Below, piece by piece: positions 49,461-58,997 of a stretch of 64,000 nucleotides of DNA. Source of the stretch: Solirubrobacterales bacterium (GTDB taxonomy: Bacteria > Actinomycetota > Thermoleophilia > Solirubrobacterales > 70-9). The DNA lies in assembly GCA_025936755.1 (NCBI GenBank), contig JAICSS010000013.1, positions 1-64,000 on the forward strand, in the 5' to 3' direction. The notes under the pieces are model-generated. The model was not told the DNA's origin. It ran no database searches and was given only the letters and a program-made list of their open reading frames with translations. The position numbers and the translations under genes were made by a program. Within the stretch, counting starts at the first letter, position 1; every line of letters begins with the position of its first letter.

Positions 49461-51203
49461 ATGGGAGGGCGGATATTCGCATCGACGCTGGCGCTGGTTG
49501 GCGCCTGCGCGCTCTGGCTGGCCCCGACCGCGGCGGCGACCTTCCACCTGATCAAGGTCAGGGAGGTCTACCCGGGCCAGGCCCAGGACAGCTACGTCGA
49601 GCTGCAGATGTACGCGGGGGGCCAGACCTTCCTCGGCGGCCACGCGATGACCCTCTACAACGCCTCCGGGACCCTCGTCCACAGCTCGACCTTCTCGACC
49701 GGCGTCGCCAACGGCCAGAACCAGGCCACCGTCCTGATCGGCGACAGCGGCGTGCAGGCGACCTTCGGGGTCGCCCCGGACCTCGTCGACTCCGCCCTCT
49801 CGGTCCCGGCCGCCGGCGGCGCCGCCTGCTGGAACGCCGGTGGCCTCCCCGCCGACTGCGTCGCCTGGGGCAACTTCAGCGGCGGCGCGGCATTGCAGAC
49901 GGCGACCGGCGCGACGGTGGGATCTCCGGCCTCCCCGGGCGGGATCACGACCGGCAAAGCGATCCGCCGCACGATCGAACCCGGCTGCCCCACCCTGCTC
50001 GAGGACGCCGACGACAGCGACGCCAGCGCCGCCGACTTCGCCGAGGTGGCGCCGGCGCCGCGCGACAACGCTTCGCCGATCGTCGAGAAGACCTGCGCCG
50101 GGGCGCCGAACACGACGATCGACGACCGGCCGGCCGCGGTCACCAACTCGACCAGCGCGGCCTTCACCTACGAAGCCCCGACCGCGACCGGCTACGAATG
50201 CGAGCTCGACGGCGCCGCCTTCTCCGCCTGCGAAGCCGCCGGGATCGAATACGCCGGCCTCGCCGACGGCAGCCACGGCTTCCAGGTCAGGGGGCGCAAC
50301 GCGTCCGGCCCCGATCCGACGCCGGCCAGCTTCAGCTGGCGGGTCGACACGGCGGCGCCCACCGCGACGATCGACCAGAAGCCCGCCGACCCGAGCCCCG
50401 GCGCCAGCGTGACCTTCGAATTCCACTCCAGCGAGACCAACTCCAGATTCGAATGCAGCCTGGCGCCGCAGGGGCAGCCGGGCTCGTTCTCCGCCTGCGT
50501 CTCGGGGAAGACCTACAGCGGCCTCGCCGACGGGACCTACGCCTTCCAGGTGAGGGCGACCGACGCCGCCGGCAATCAGCAGGCCCCGCCGACGGCCTAC
50601 TCGTGGACTGTCGACAACTCCCTCGCCGACACGACGCCGCCGGAGACGACGATCACCGCGCATCCACCCGATCCCAGCAGCAGCGCTGACGCCGCCTTCG
50701 CCTACGTCTCGAACGAGGCCGGCTCGACCTTCGAATGCTCCCTCGACGGCGCTCCCTTCTCGGCCTGCGCCGGCACCGGCGCCTCCTACTCGGGGCTCGC
50801 CGACGGCTCGCATTCCTTCCAGGTGCGGGCGATCGACCCCAGCGGCAACGCCGACCCGAGCCCGGCGGGTTTCAGCTTCCAGGTCGTCCTGGCGACGGCG
50901 CCGCTGACCGCGCCGGCGCCCCCCGCCCCGCCCGCCCCGGCGGAGCCGCAGACGCTGCTCGTCAAAAAACCCCCGGCCCGGACCCGCGACCGCACCCCGA
51001 CCTTCCGCTTCCGCTCCGACAACGCCGCGGCGACGTTCCGGTGCGCGGTCGACCGGGCGCCGTTCAGGAGCTGCCGCTCGCCCTTCACCACGAAGACGCT
51101 CGGCTACGGCCGCCACACCTTCTCGGTGCGGGCGCTGCTGGGATCGCTCGCCGACGCCACCCCCTCCCGGTTCCGCTTCCAGGTGCTGCGGGGCAGGCGA
51201 TGA
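49461..51203 (+). CDS. secreted multi-repeat protein with Ig-like ECSLDG repeats
   Basis: 580 residues. Signal peptide (about 1-27). The N-terminal domain (about 28-215) starts TFHLIKVREVYPG and looks like a lamin-tail/Ig-like beta domain. Four related modules of about 80-95 residues follow, each with a core such as FECSLDGAPFSAC...YSGLADGSHSFQVRA and two cysteines likely to pair; the last is basic (CAVDRAPFRSCRSPF). Probably an adhesive or surface-exposed protein. ATG 49461 is preferred over an upstream start. Its stop overlaps the next, related gene. Confidence 0.82.
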   Translation: MGGRIFASTLALVGACALWLAPTAAATFHLIKVREVYPGQAQDSYVELQMYAGGQTFLGGHAMTLYNASGTLVHSSTFSTGVANGQNQATVLIGDSGVQATFGVAPDLVDSALSVPAAGGAACWNAGGLPADCVAWGNFSGGAALQTATGATVGSPASPGGITTGKAIRRTIEPGCPTLLEDADDSDASAADFAEVAPAPRDNASPIVEKTCAGAPNTTIDDRPAAVTNSTSAAFTYEAPTATGYECELDGAAFSACEAAGIEYAGLADGSHGFQVRGRNASGPDPTPASFSWRVDTAAPTATIDQKPADPSPGASVTFEFHSSETNSRFECSLAPQGQPGSFSACVSGKTYSGLADGTYAFQVRATDAAGNQQAPPTAYSWTVDNSLADTTPPETTITAHPPDPSSSADAAFAYVSNEAGSTFECSLDGAPFSACAGTGASYSGLADGSHSFQVRAIDPSGNADPSPAGFSFQVVLATAPLTAPAPPAPPAPAEPQTLLVKKPPARTRDRTPTFRFRSDNAAATFRCAVDRAPFRSCRSPFTTKTLGYGRHTFSVRALLGSLADATPSRFRFQVLRGRR

Positions 51204-52120
51204 AGCGGATCGCCGGCGGCCCGTTGCTCGTCCTCTGCTTCCTCTGCCTGCACGTTGCCCCGGCCGCCGCCACCTTCCACCTGATGCAGGTACGCGAGGT
51301 CTACCCGGGCTCGGCGGCGAGCCCCGACGCCGAGTACGTCGAGCTGCAGATGTGGAGCGGCGGTCAGAACCACGTCGGCGGCCACTTCCTGCGCAGCTAC
51401 GACGCCGCCGGCGCCGTCGTCGCCACCAGCGCCTTTCCGGCAGACGTCGCCAACGGCGCCAACCAGAGCACGCTGCTCCTCGCGACCCCCCAGGCCGAAG
51501 CCCAGTTCGGGGTCCTCGCCGACGCGGCGCTGTCCCCGGCGGGACAGCTCTCCCCCGCGGGCGGCGCCGTCTGCTGGGAGACGATCGACTGCGTCTCCTG
51601 GGGCAACTTCAGCGGCGCTCTCCCGAGCCCGGCGGGGACCCCCGCCGCGTCGGCCGGGATTCCGGACGGGATGGCACTCCGCCGCTCGATCGCCCGCGGC
51701 TGCGCCACCGCCCTCGACCCCGCAGACGACGAAAACGACAGCGCCGCCGACTTCGAAGCCGTCTTCCCGGCGCCGCGGCCGAACGCCCTCGCCCCGAGCG
51801 AGCGGCCGTGCACCGCGGCCGGGGGCGGCGGGGGCTCCCCCTCGCCCGCCGAAGAAGGGGCCCCGCAGACGCTCCTGCGCCGCAAGCCGCCGAAGCGGAC
51901 CGGCGACCGCACCCCCACCTTCCGCTTCGGTGCCGCCGGCGACGCCGCCTTCTTCCAGTGCCGCCTCGATCGCAAGCGCTTCCGGCGCTGTCGGTCGCCG
52001 TTCACGAGCAGGCGGCTCGACCTCGGCGCCCACCGCTTCCAGGTTCGCGCCGTCGGCCCGGGCAGCCAGGCCGACCCGACCCCCGCCGCCTATCGCTTTC
52101 GCGTGGTACGGCCCGGCTAG
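51200..52120 (+). CDS. secreted protein, shorter paralogue of the preceding gene
   Basis: 306 residues. Signal peptide (1-24), then the same N-terminal domain as its neighbour (TFHLMQVREVYPG, EYVELQMWSGGQNHVGGH, CVSWGNFSG, ALRRSIARGC), and only one C-terminal module (FFQCRLDRKRFRRCRSPF). The linker is Gly/Pro-rich. The ATG overlaps the previous stop by four bases, a tandem duplication with loss or gain of central modules. The stop shares CTAG with the convergent rseP gene. Confidence 0.83.
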   Translation: MKRIAGGPLLVLCFLCLHVAPAAATFHLMQVREVYPGSAASPDAEYVELQMWSGGQNHVGGHFLRSYDAAGAVVATSAFPADVANGANQSTLLLATPQAEAQFGVLADAALSPAGQLSPAGGAVCWETIDCVSWGNFSGALPSPAGTPAASAGIPDGMALRRSIARGCATALDPADDENDSAADFEAVFPAPRPNALAPSERPCTAAGGGGGSPSPAEEGAPQTLLRRKPPKRTGDRTPTFRFGAAGDAAFFQCRLDRKRFRRCRSPFTSRRLDLGAHRFQVRAVGPGSQADPTPAAYRFRVVRPG

Positions 52121-53211
52121 CGGACTTCGAAGCCTTCGCCGGTGATCCGGCCGATGTCGTTGGAGAGGCCGAGGAAGAAGAACATGAGGACCACGGCGAT
52201 GCCGACCATCGTCGCCCGCTCCATCACCCGCAGCGAAACGGGACGGCCGCGCAGTTTCTCGACCACGGCCCAGAAGATGTGGCCGCCGTCGAGGGGCAGG
52301 ATCGGCAGCAGGTTGACCAGGCCCAGGGAGAGGCTGACGAGGGCGAGCAGCAGCAGAGCCTTTTCCAGGCCCTGCTCGATCACCTGATGGCCGACGTCGC
52401 TGATCCCGACCACGCCGGAGACCTGCTTGCGCTGTTCGGATTCGAAGAGGTGCGTGAAGACGTGGAAGGTGCCCGAGGCGACTTCCCAGATCGCGTCGCC
52501 GGCTTCGCCGATCGCAGCTCCCGGACCGACGTCGACGTGGCGCGAGGAGTAGGAGAAGCCGATCACAGCGCGACCGGCTTCCTCGGAGTAGCGGGGTCGC
52601 ACCTCGAAGGTCTTCAACTCGCCGTTGCGGCGGACCTGGACCTCGACCGGCGTCTCGGCGATGCAACCGTCGACCTGCTTGCCCCTGCATTCGTGGGCGG
52701 CGACTTCTTCGATGAATTTCCCCAGCCGTTCTTCCCCGCTCCTTTCGAGGTAGCGGCTGCCGTCGACGGCGACGATCTCGTCTCCGGGCTCGAGAACCCC
52801 GGCCGCCGCGGTGCCCTTGTCGACCTTGGAAACCCGGGGCACGCCTTCGAGGTGGCCGTTCACCCAGAAGACGCCGAAGAGGATCGCGAAGGCGAGGACG
52901 ACGTTCACCGCGGGGCCCGCCGCGACGACGACGATTCGCTTCCAGACCGGCTTGCGGAAGTAGGCGTTTGCTTCGTGCTCCGGAGGGACGTCCTCCTCCG
53001 GATTCATCCCGGTGATTTTCACGTAGCCCCCGAGCGGGATCGATTTCACCCCGTACTCAGTCTCACCCCGGCGGAACGACCAGATCGTCGGCCCGAAGAA
53101 GAGGAAGAAGCGCTCGACCCGCATCCCCGTCGCCTTGGCGGCGACGAAGTGGCCGGCCTCGTGGAGGACGATCAGCAGGCAGAAGCCGACGAAGACCCAG
53201 AACCAGCTCAT
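52117..53211 (-). CDS. rseP: site-2 membrane metalloprotease RseP/Rip1-like
   Basis: 364 residues. The zinc motif HEAGH (17-21) is in TM1, the family motif LLPILPLDGGH near the C-terminus provides the third ligand, and a PDZ domain lies between (about 125-200, with GTAAAGVLEPGDEIVAVDG). It cleaves membrane-embedded anti-sigma factors and signal-peptide remnants. It overlaps dxr by four bases; dxr-rseP pairing is typical of bacteria. Confidence 0.94.
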   Translation of the reverse strand: MSWFWVFVGFCLLIVLHEAGHFVAAKATGMRVERFFLFFGPTIWSFRRGETEYGVKSIPLGGYVKITGMNPEEDVPPEHEANAYFRKPVWKRIVVVAAGPAVNVVLAFAILFGVFWVNGHLEGVPRVSKVDKGTAAAGVLEPGDEIVAVDGSRYLERSGEERLGKFIEEVAAHECRGKQVDGCIAETPVEVQVRRNGELKTFEVRPRYSEEAGRAVIGFSYSSRHVDVGPGAAIGEAGDAIWEVASGTFHVFTHLFESEQRKQVSGVVGISDVGHQVIEQGLEKALLLLALVSLSLGLVNLLPILPLDGGHIFWAVVEKLRGRPVSLRVMERATMVGIAVVLMFFFLGLSNDIGRITGEGFEVR

Positions 53212-54353
53212 GCCGGCATCAACACCCGGATCTGCTCCTCGCTGCGCTCCCGCGCCTCGGCGTCGGCGGCGAAGAGGTCGTCGAAGTGGCGCACCGGCCG
53301 CGCCGGCATCGCCTCCAGCACCCGCTCGACCACCGCAGGTATCGCCGTGAACGCGATCCGCTCGGCGAGGAAGGCGGCGACCGCGACCTCGTCGGCGGCG
53401 TTGAGCACGGTGGGCGCGGTCCCCCCCGCCCTCCCCGCCTCCAGGGCCAGCCGCAGGCAGGCGAAGGTCTCGAGGTCGGGCTGCTCGAAGGTGAGGGAGC
53501 CGGCGGCGGCGAGGTCGAGCCGCGGCGCGTCGACGTCGGCCCGCTCGGGGTGGTTCAGCGCGTAGGAGATCGGCACCCGCATGTCCGGGTAGCCGAGGTG
53601 GGCCAGCGAGGAGCCGTCGTTGAGGTGGATCAGCGAGTGGACCAGCGACTGCGGGTGGACGACGACCTCGATCCGCTCGTAGGGGACGGCGAAGAGGTGA
53701 TGGGCCTCGATCGCCTCGAAGCCCTTGTTCATCAGCGTCGCCGAGTCGATCGTGATCCTCCCCCCCATCCGCCAGGTGGGATGGGCGAGCGCGTCGCCGA
53801 CGCTGACCCCGGAGAGGTCCTCGCGGCCGCGGAAGGGGCCGCCGGAGGCGGTCAGGACCAGGCGCTCCACCGTCCCCGGCGCCTCGCCTCCGATCAGCTG
53901 GAAGAGGGCCGAGTGCTCGGAGTCGACCGGCAGCAGCCGCGCCCCGGTCGCCTCGGCCAGCGCCGTCACCAGCTCCCCGCCGAGGACGAGGCTCTCCTTG
54001 TTGGCGAGGGCGACGTCGATCCCCTCGCTGAGGGCGACGATGGTCGAACCCAGGCCGGCGGCGCCGACGATCGCGTTGAGGACGAGGTCCGGCTCGCTCG
54101 TCGCGATCAGCTCCCGCACCCCCTCCTCGCCGGCGAGAACCCGCCCGCTCCAGGCCTCTCGCGCCCGCTCCGCCGCCTCGGCGTCGGCCAGCGCGATCGC
54201 CGGCACTCCGTGCTCGCGCGCCTGCTCGGCCGTCGCCTCCCAGCCCGAGCCGGCCGCAAGCCCGACCGCCTGCAGCTCCTGCGAGGCGCCGATCACCTCG
54301 AGCGCCTGCGTTCCGATGGACCCGGTCGACCCGAGCACGAGGACCCTCTTCAT
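53208..54353 (-). CDS. dxr: 1-deoxy-D-xylulose 5-phosphate reductoisomerase
   Basis: 381 residues; second step of the MEP isoprenoid pathway. NADPH-binding LGSTGSIGTQALEVI, the metal and substrate motifs LPVDSEHSALFQ and LTASGGPFR, TWRMGGRITIDSATLMNKGFEAIEAHHLF, and VVHPQSLVHSLI. The stop overlaps the rseP start. A TATCCT element sits 9 bases before ATG 54353. Confidence 0.96.
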   Translation of the reverse strand: MKRVLVLGSTGSIGTQALEVIGASQELQAVGLAAGSGWEATAEQAREHGVPAIALADAEAAERAREAWSGRVLAGEEGVRELIATSEPDLVLNAIVGAAGLGSTIVALSEGIDVALANKESLVLGGELVTALAEATGARLLPVDSEHSALFQLIGGEAPGTVERLVLTASGGPFRGREDLSGVSVGDALAHPTWRMGGRITIDSATLMNKGFEAIEAHHLFAVPYERIEVVVHPQSLVHSLIHLNDGSSLAHLGYPDMRVPISYALNHPERADVDAPRLDLAAAGSLTFEQPDLETFACLRLALEAGRAGGTAPTVLNAADEVAVAAFLAERIAFTAIPAVVERVLEAMPARPVRHFDDLFAADAEARERSEEQIRVLMPA

Positions 54354-54362
54354 GCCTTGCAG

Positions 54363-54368
54363 AGGATA
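54363..54368 (-). promoter_or_regulatory. -10 element (TATCCT) of dxr
   Basis: Minus-strand TAnnnT hexamer ending 9 bases before the dxr ATG. Confidence 0.4.
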
Positions 54369-54387
54369 GGGAGGCGGGCCCCTTCGG

Positions 54388-55287
54388 TCAGTAGACGACC
54401 GCCACCGCGAGGTAGTAGCCGACGACGACGGTGAAGAAGACGGCGTCGAGGCGGTCGAGGAGGCCGCCGTGAGGGCCGAAGAGGGTGCCGGTGTCCTTGG
54501 TCCCGAGGTCGCGCTTCAGCATCGACTCGAAGAGGTCGCCGATCGGGGCGACGGCGGCGACGGCGGCGCCGATCGCCAGGGCGTCCACGCCGGAGAGCCA
54601 GTCCTGGTAGAGGCCGGCGAACCAGAAGCCCATGGTGCCGATCACGAAGCCGCCGACGAGGCCCTCGACGGTCTTGTTCGGCGAGAGGTTGGGGGCGATC
54701 TTGTGGCTGCCGAACATGCGGCCGGTCGCGTAGGCGGCGGTGTCGGCGACGAAGGTGCCGACGAGGACGTCGATCAGCAGCGCGGCGCCGTGGTCGGGCA
54801 GTTCCCGCAGCAGCACCGCGTGCGCGAGCGGGATCCCGATCCAGACCACGCCCAGCAGCGTCACCCCCATCGAGGCGGTCGCGCCTTCGCCCTGCTTGGC
54901 CCTGGCGGCGAAGGCGAAGATCAGCGCGAAGGCGCCGGCGAGCACGTTGAGGACGTTGAAGGCGTCGCCGAACTCGGCGGCGAGGACCAGCGCCGCGACG
55001 CTCACGTAGGCGGGGACGACCAGCGGCCGGTAGCGACCGGCCATCTGGGCGAACTCGCGCAGGGCGACGACGCCGATCGCGACCATCGCGGCGGCGAAGA
55101 CGATCCCGCCGGCGACGGTGATCGCGATCGCGAAGAGGATCCAGGGCAGGGCGACGAGGATCCGCTTCGCCGTCTCGCCGCCGCCGCCGCCCCGCCGCCG
55201 GCGCCGTGGCTCGCGGGACGGCCGCTGCCGCGGCTGCTCGGGCTCGCCGTCGAACAGCGCGTCGTCGTCGAAGAGGTCGATTTTCAC
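54388..55287 (-). CDS. cdsA: phosphatidate cytidylyltransferase
   Basis: 299 residues. After an acidic/basic cytosolic N-terminus (about 1-40) come about eight TM helices and the CDP-diglyceride synthetase signature SMLKRDLGTKDTGTLFGPHGGLLDRLDA (about 255-283). It makes CDP-diacylglycerol, the substrate of the phosphatidyltransferase at 45.8 kb. Starts with GTG 55287, overlapping the end of uppS by four bases. Confidence 0.94.
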   Translation of the reverse strand: MKIDLFDDDALFDGEPEQPRQRPSREPRRRRRGGGGGETAKRILVALPWILFAIAITVAGGIVFAAAMVAIGVVALREFAQMAGRYRPLVVPAYVSVAALVLAAEFGDAFNVLNVLAGAFALIFAFAARAKQGEGATASMGVTLLGVVWIGIPLAHAVLLRELPDHGAALLIDVLVGTFVADTAAYATGRMFGSHKIAPNLSPNKTVEGLVGGFVIGTMGFWFAGLYQDWLSGVDALAIGAAVAAVAPIGDLFESMLKRDLGTKDTGTLFGPHGGLLDRLDAVFFTVVVGYYLAVAVVY

Positions 55288-55952
55288 GCTCGGCTCCCGA
55301 AGCGGCGCTGCCGCGTCTCGTACTCGCGCAGGCAGCCCTCGAGCGCCTCCCGGTCGAAGTCCGGCCAGAGCTCGTCGCGGAAGACGAGCTCGGAATAGGC
55401 GCACTGCCAGAGCAGGTAGTTGGAGAGGCGCTGCTCGCCGCTGGTCCGGATCAGCAGGTCGGGATCGTGCATCTCGGGCGCGTAGAGCAGCCGGTGGAAC
55501 TCCTCCTCGGTCTCGCCGTCGAAGCGCCGCGCGGCGTCGAGGATCTCGGCCCGCCCGCCGTAGTTGAAGGCGACGTAGAGGACGATGCGGTCGTTCGCCG
55601 CGGTCTCCGCTTCCGACCACCGCATCCGCGCGGACAGGGTCGGGTCGAGGCCCTCGCGGCGGCCGATGTAGCGCATGCGGACGCCTTCGTCCTTCAGCTC
55701 CGGGGTTTCCGAGGCGATCCGCTCGCCCATCATCTCCAGCAAGCCCCGCACCTCCTCCTCGGGCCGGCTCCAGTTCTCGGTCGAGAACGAGTAGACGGTC
55801 AGCTCCTCGATCCCCAGCTCGGCGGCGTCGCGGAGCCGCGCCTTCAGGGTGTCGGCGCCGGCCCGGTGGCCGTCGACCGTCGGCAGCCCCCGCTGGCTCG
55901 CCCAGCGGCCGTTGCCGTCGGTGATGATCGCTACGTACTTGGCTGCGGTCAC
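55284..55952 (-). CDS. uppS: undecaprenyl diphosphate synthase (cis-prenyltransferase)
   Basis: 222 residues. UPP synthase signatures: ITDGNGRWASQRG (catalytic Asp12), GHRAGADTL, TVYSFSTENWSRP, YVAFNYGGRAEI and the C-terminal DLLIRTSGEQRLSNYLLWQ, AYSELVF. It builds the lipid carrier for peptidoglycan. Followed by cdsA with overlap. In actinobacteria two cis-prenyltransferases of different chain length may occur; which this is cannot be told. Confidence 0.94.
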   Translation of the reverse strand: MTAAKYVAIITDGNGRWASQRGLPTVDGHRAGADTLKARLRDAAELGIEELTVYSFSTENWSRPEEEVRGLLEMMGERIASETPELKDEGVRMRYIGRREGLDPTLSARMRWSEAETAANDRIVLYVAFNYGGRAEILDAARRFDGETEEEFHRLLYAPEMHDPDLLIRTSGEQRLSNYLLWQCAYSELVFRDELWPDFDREALEGCLREYETRQRRFGSRA

Positions 55953-55968
55953 GCTGCGGCGGCCCGCC

Positions 55969-56532
55969 TCAGACTTCGAGGATCTCGGCTTCCTTGCCTT
56001 TGAGCAGGCCGTCGATCTCGGCGATCGCCTCGTCGGTCAGCTTCTGCAGGGCGGCCTCGGCCCGGCGCTCGTCGTCCTCGCCGGCTTCGCCCTCCTTCTT
56101 CAGCTCGCGCAGGTCGCTCATGATGTCGCGGCGGACGTTGCGGATCGCGACCCGGCCCTCCTCGGCGACGCCGTGGACGACCTTGACCATCTCCCGCCGC
56201 CGCTCCTCGGTCATCTCCGGGATCTGCAACCGGATCAGGTTGCCGTCGTTGCTCGGGGTGAGGCCGACGTCGGACTCCTGGATCGACTTCTCGATCGCCC
56301 CTACGGCGCTCTTGTCGAAGGGGGTCACGGTCAGCAGACGGGCGTCGGAGGCGGCGACGTTCGCCAGCTGCTTCAGCGGCGTCGGGTTGCCGTAGTAGTC
56401 GACCATGATCCGGTCGAGCAGGTGCGGCGAGGCGCGACCGGTGCGGACGGTCGCGAGCTCGCCGCGGCTGGACTCGACCGATTTGGTCATCCGCTCCTTG
56501 GCGTCGGCAAGCAGTTCGTCGATCAGCTCCAC
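55969..56532 (-). CDS. frr: ribosome recycling factor
   Basis: 187 residues. Three-helix-bundle RRF with RTGRASPHLLDRIMVDYYG, IRLQIPEMTEERRREMVK and IRNVRRD, the expected length. Splits post-termination ribosomes with EF-G. It stands 16 bases after pyrH in the conserved rpsB-tsf-pyrH-frr series. Confidence 0.97.
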   Translation of the reverse strand: MELIDELLADAKERMTKSVESSRGELATVRTGRASPHLLDRIMVDYYGNPTPLKQLANVAASDARLLTVTPFDKSAVGAIEKSIQESDVGLTPSNDGNLIRLQIPEMTEERRREMVKVVHGVAEEGRVAIRNVRRDIMSDLRELKKEGEAGEDDERRAEAALQKLTDEAIAEIDGLLKGKEAEILEV

Positions 56533-56548
56533 AGGATTCCCGTCCTCG

Positions 56549-57289
56549 TCACCCGGCGGGGGAGCTCGAGACCAGCGTCCCCACTTTTTCGCCGCAAACG
56601 ATCCTATCTATGTTGCTCTCGTCGCCCATGTTGAAGACGTAGATCGGCAGGTCGTTGTCCATGCAGAGGGAGAGTGCGGTCGAGTCCATGATCCGCAGGC
56701 CCCGCTCGATCGCCTCCTTGTGGGTGATCGCGGGGATGAACCTCGCCTCCGGGTTGGTCGCCGGGTCGGAGTCGAAGACCCCCTCGACCCCGTTCTTGGC
56801 CATCAGGATCGCCTCGGCGTGGATCTCCAGCGCCCGCAGCGCCGCCGCGGTGTCGGTGGTGAAGAACGGATTGCCGGTGCCGGCCGCGAAAATCACGATT
56901 CGGCCCTTCTCGAGGTGGCGCATCGCCCGGCGGCGGATGTAGGGCTCGGCGACCTCCTGCACTTCGATCGCCGACATCACCCGCGTGTGCTGCTTCAGCC
57001 GCTCCAGCGCGTCCTGCAGCGTCAGCGCGTTCAGCACCGTCGCCAGCATCCCCATGTAGTCGCCGGTGGCGCGGTCCATCCCGCTCGCCGCCCCGTCGAG
57101 GCCGCGGTAGATGTTGCCGGCGCCGACCACGATCGCGACCTCGACCCCGCGCTCCCGGACCGCCGCCACCTGCCTGGCGATGCGGTCGACCTCGGCGGCG
57201 TCGGTGCCGAAGTCCTGGCTGCCCATCAGGGCCTCGCCGGAGAGCTTCAGCAGGATGCGCCCGAAGCGCGGCTCGGGGGAGTCGGTCAC
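56549..57289 (-). CDS. pyrH: uridylate kinase
   Basis: 246 residues. Amino-acid-kinase fold: [41 protein letters not shown] and the [20 protein letters not shown] substrate loop. It phosphorylates UMP to UDP. GTG 57289 gives normal length, 11 bases after the tsf stop codon. Confidence 0.96.
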   Translation of the reverse strand: MTDSPEPRFGRILLKLSGEALMGSQDFGTDAAEVDRIARQVAAVRERGVEVAIVVGAGNIYRGLDGAASGMDRATGDYMGMLATVLNALTLQDALERLKQHTRVMSAIEVQEVAEPYIRRRAMRHLEKGRIVIFAAGTGNPFFTTDTAAALRALEIHAEAILMAKNGVEGVFDSDPATNPEARFIPAITHKEAIERGLRIMDSTALSLCMDNDLPIYVFNMGDESNIDRIVCGEKVGTLVSSSPAG

Positions 57290-57300
57290 TGCGTGTGAGC

Positions 57301-57903
57301 TTATTCGCCGACGCGGAAGTAGGAGAAGCGGGAGATCTGGATGTTCTCGCCGGTTTTCGCCGCCAGCTCCTGGCGCAGCTCCTCGATCGTCTTGCCCTCG
57401 TGCTTCTCGGCGTTGACGTGGGTCTGGTCGAGCAGGGCGACTTCGCTCGCCCACTTGCCCAGCTGTCCCTCGACGATCTTCTCGACCACGTTGTCGGGCT
57501 TGCCTTCTTCCCGCGCCTTCTCCTCGAAGACCTTCCGTTCGGCTTCGCGCTCGGACTCGGCGATTTCGCTCGTCGAGACGTACTGCGGCGCGGTCGCGGC
57601 GGCGTGCAGGGCGACCTGGTAGGCGAAGACCCGGAACTCCTCGTTGCGGGCGACGAAGTCCGTCTCGCACTGGACTTCGACCATCGCCCCGACCTTGTCG
57701 TTGGCGTGGATGTAGGAGGCGACGACGCCCTCGTTGGTGCCGCGGCCTTCGCGCTTGGCGGCGGAGGCCTGGCCCTTCACCCGCAGCAGCTCGACCGCGC
57801 GCTCGACGTCGCCGTCGGCCTCGACCAGCGCCGATTTCGCGTCCATCATCGCCGCCCCGGTCCGGTCCCGGAGCGCCTTCACGTCAGCAGCGGTGACGCT
57901 CAT
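57301..57903 (-). CDS. tsf: elongation factor Ts, short form
   Basis: 200 residues. UBA-like N-terminal domain ([25 protein letters not shown]), then [17 protein letters not shown] and [12 protein letters not shown], the EF-Tu contact. It is about 70 residues shorter than typical actinobacterial EF-Ts and seems to have a single core subdomain, as in Thermus. The ATG overlaps the rpsB stop by four bases. Confidence 0.95.
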   Translation of the reverse strand: MSVTAADVKALRDRTGAAMMDAKSALVEADGDVERAVELLRVKGQASAAKREGRGTNEGVVASYIHANDKVGAMVEVQCETDFVARNEEFRVFAYQVALHAAATAPQYVSTSEIAESEREAERKVFEEKAREEGKPDNVVEKIVEGQLGKWASEVALLDQTHVNAEKHEGKTIEELRQELAAKTGENIQISRFSYFRVGE

Positions 57904-58997
57904 TTGGCCTCCACCTCGCTCTCGGCTTTCTCCTCGGCCACCGGCTCGGCGCCCTCTGCGGCCTCCGCGCTCTCGGCGGGAGGCGCCGGCGGCTGCTCCT
58001 CCGACGGCTGCGCGTCCCCGGCGGCGGGCTGCTCGCCGGCGACCGTCGGAGCCGGCTTCTGCTCGGCGGCTTGGGGTGCAGGGGGGACAGGACCCGCGGC
58101 CGGCGGCGCCTGAGCCGGGGGTTTGGCCGCCTGCTGTGCTTTCTGCTGCGCCGCAGCCGTGGCCTGGGCGGCTTTCTCCGCTTCGGCCGCGGCTTTTTTC
58201 GCTTCCTCGGCTTCGACGCGGGCTTTCTCCTCTTCCTCGCGCTTCTTCCGCTCTTCCTCCTCCTTTTTGCGCCGCTCCATCTCTTCGGCGATCCGCTTCT
58301 CCTCCTGCACCCGCCAGGAGCTGGAGCCGTCCTCGACCGCTTTGCCGATCGTGCCGATCACCAGCTGGCAGGAACGAATCGCGTCGTCGTTCCCCGGGAT
58401 CACGTAGTCGACCGGGGTCGGGTCGCAGTTGGTGTCGACGAGGCCGATGATCGGAATCCGCAGGCGAGCCGCCTCGTTGACCGCGATCTCCTCCGTTTTC
58501 AGGTCGGCGACGAAGACGGCGTCGGGCAGGCGATCCATGTCGCGGACGCCGCCGAGGTTGAACTCGAGCTTGGCGAGTTCGGCCTCCATCCCCATCCGCT
58601 CCTTGGTCGGCAGGAGGTCGAGTTTCCCCTCCTCTTTCCAGCCGGTGAGCTCGTGCAGGCGGCCGATCCGGCCCGACATCGTGTTGAAGTTGGTCAGCAG
58701 GCCGCCGAGCCAGCGCTTGTTGACGTAGGGCATCTGGCAGCGATCGGCCCATTCCTGGATCGTGTCGCGGGCCTGCTTCTTGGTCCCGACGAAGAGGACG
58801 GTGCCGCCTCCGGTGGCGAGCTCGCCGGCGAATTTGCGGGCGTTCTCCAGCAGCGCCTCGGTCTGCAGCAGGTCGATGATGTGGATCCCGTCCAGCTCGC
58901 CGAAGATGAAGCGGCGCATGTTCGGGTTCCAGCGGCGCGTCTGGTGGCCGAAGTGGACTCCGGCCTCCAGCAGCTCTTTGAGTTCTGCCTCAGGCAT
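57900..58997 (-). CDS. rpsB: 30S ribosomal protein S2 with long C-terminal extension
   Basis: 365 residues. Residues 1-228 are a normal S2 (LLEAGVHFGHQTRRWNPNM, GGTVLFVGTKKQA, VNKRWLGGLLTNF, IPIIGLVDTNCDP, IPGNDDAIRS). It is followed by a Lys/Glu/Arg coiled-coil-like run (about 235-280) and an Ala/Pro/Glu-rich tail to the end. S2 is usually 230-300 residues. ATG 58997 has AAGGAGAA ideally placed. First gene of the rpsB-tsf-pyrH-frr-uppS-cdsA series. Confidence 0.96.
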   Translation of the reverse strand: MPEAELKELLEAGVHFGHQTRRWNPNMRRFIFGELDGIHIIDLLQTEALLENARKFAGELATGGGTVLFVGTKKQARDTIQEWADRCQMPYVNKRWLGGLLTNFNTMSGRIGRLHELTGWKEEGKLDLLPTKERMGMEAELAKLEFNLGGVRDMDRLPDAVFVADLKTEEIAVNEAARLRIPIIGLVDTNCDPTPVDYVIPGNDDAIRSCQLVIGTIGKAVEDGSSSWRVQEEKRIAEEMERRKKEEEERKKREEEEKARVEAEEAKKAAAEAEKAAQATAAAQQKAQQAAKPPAQAPPAAGPVPPAPQAAEQKPAPTVAGEQPAAGDAQPSEEQPPAPPAESAEAAEGAEPVAEEKAESEVEAK

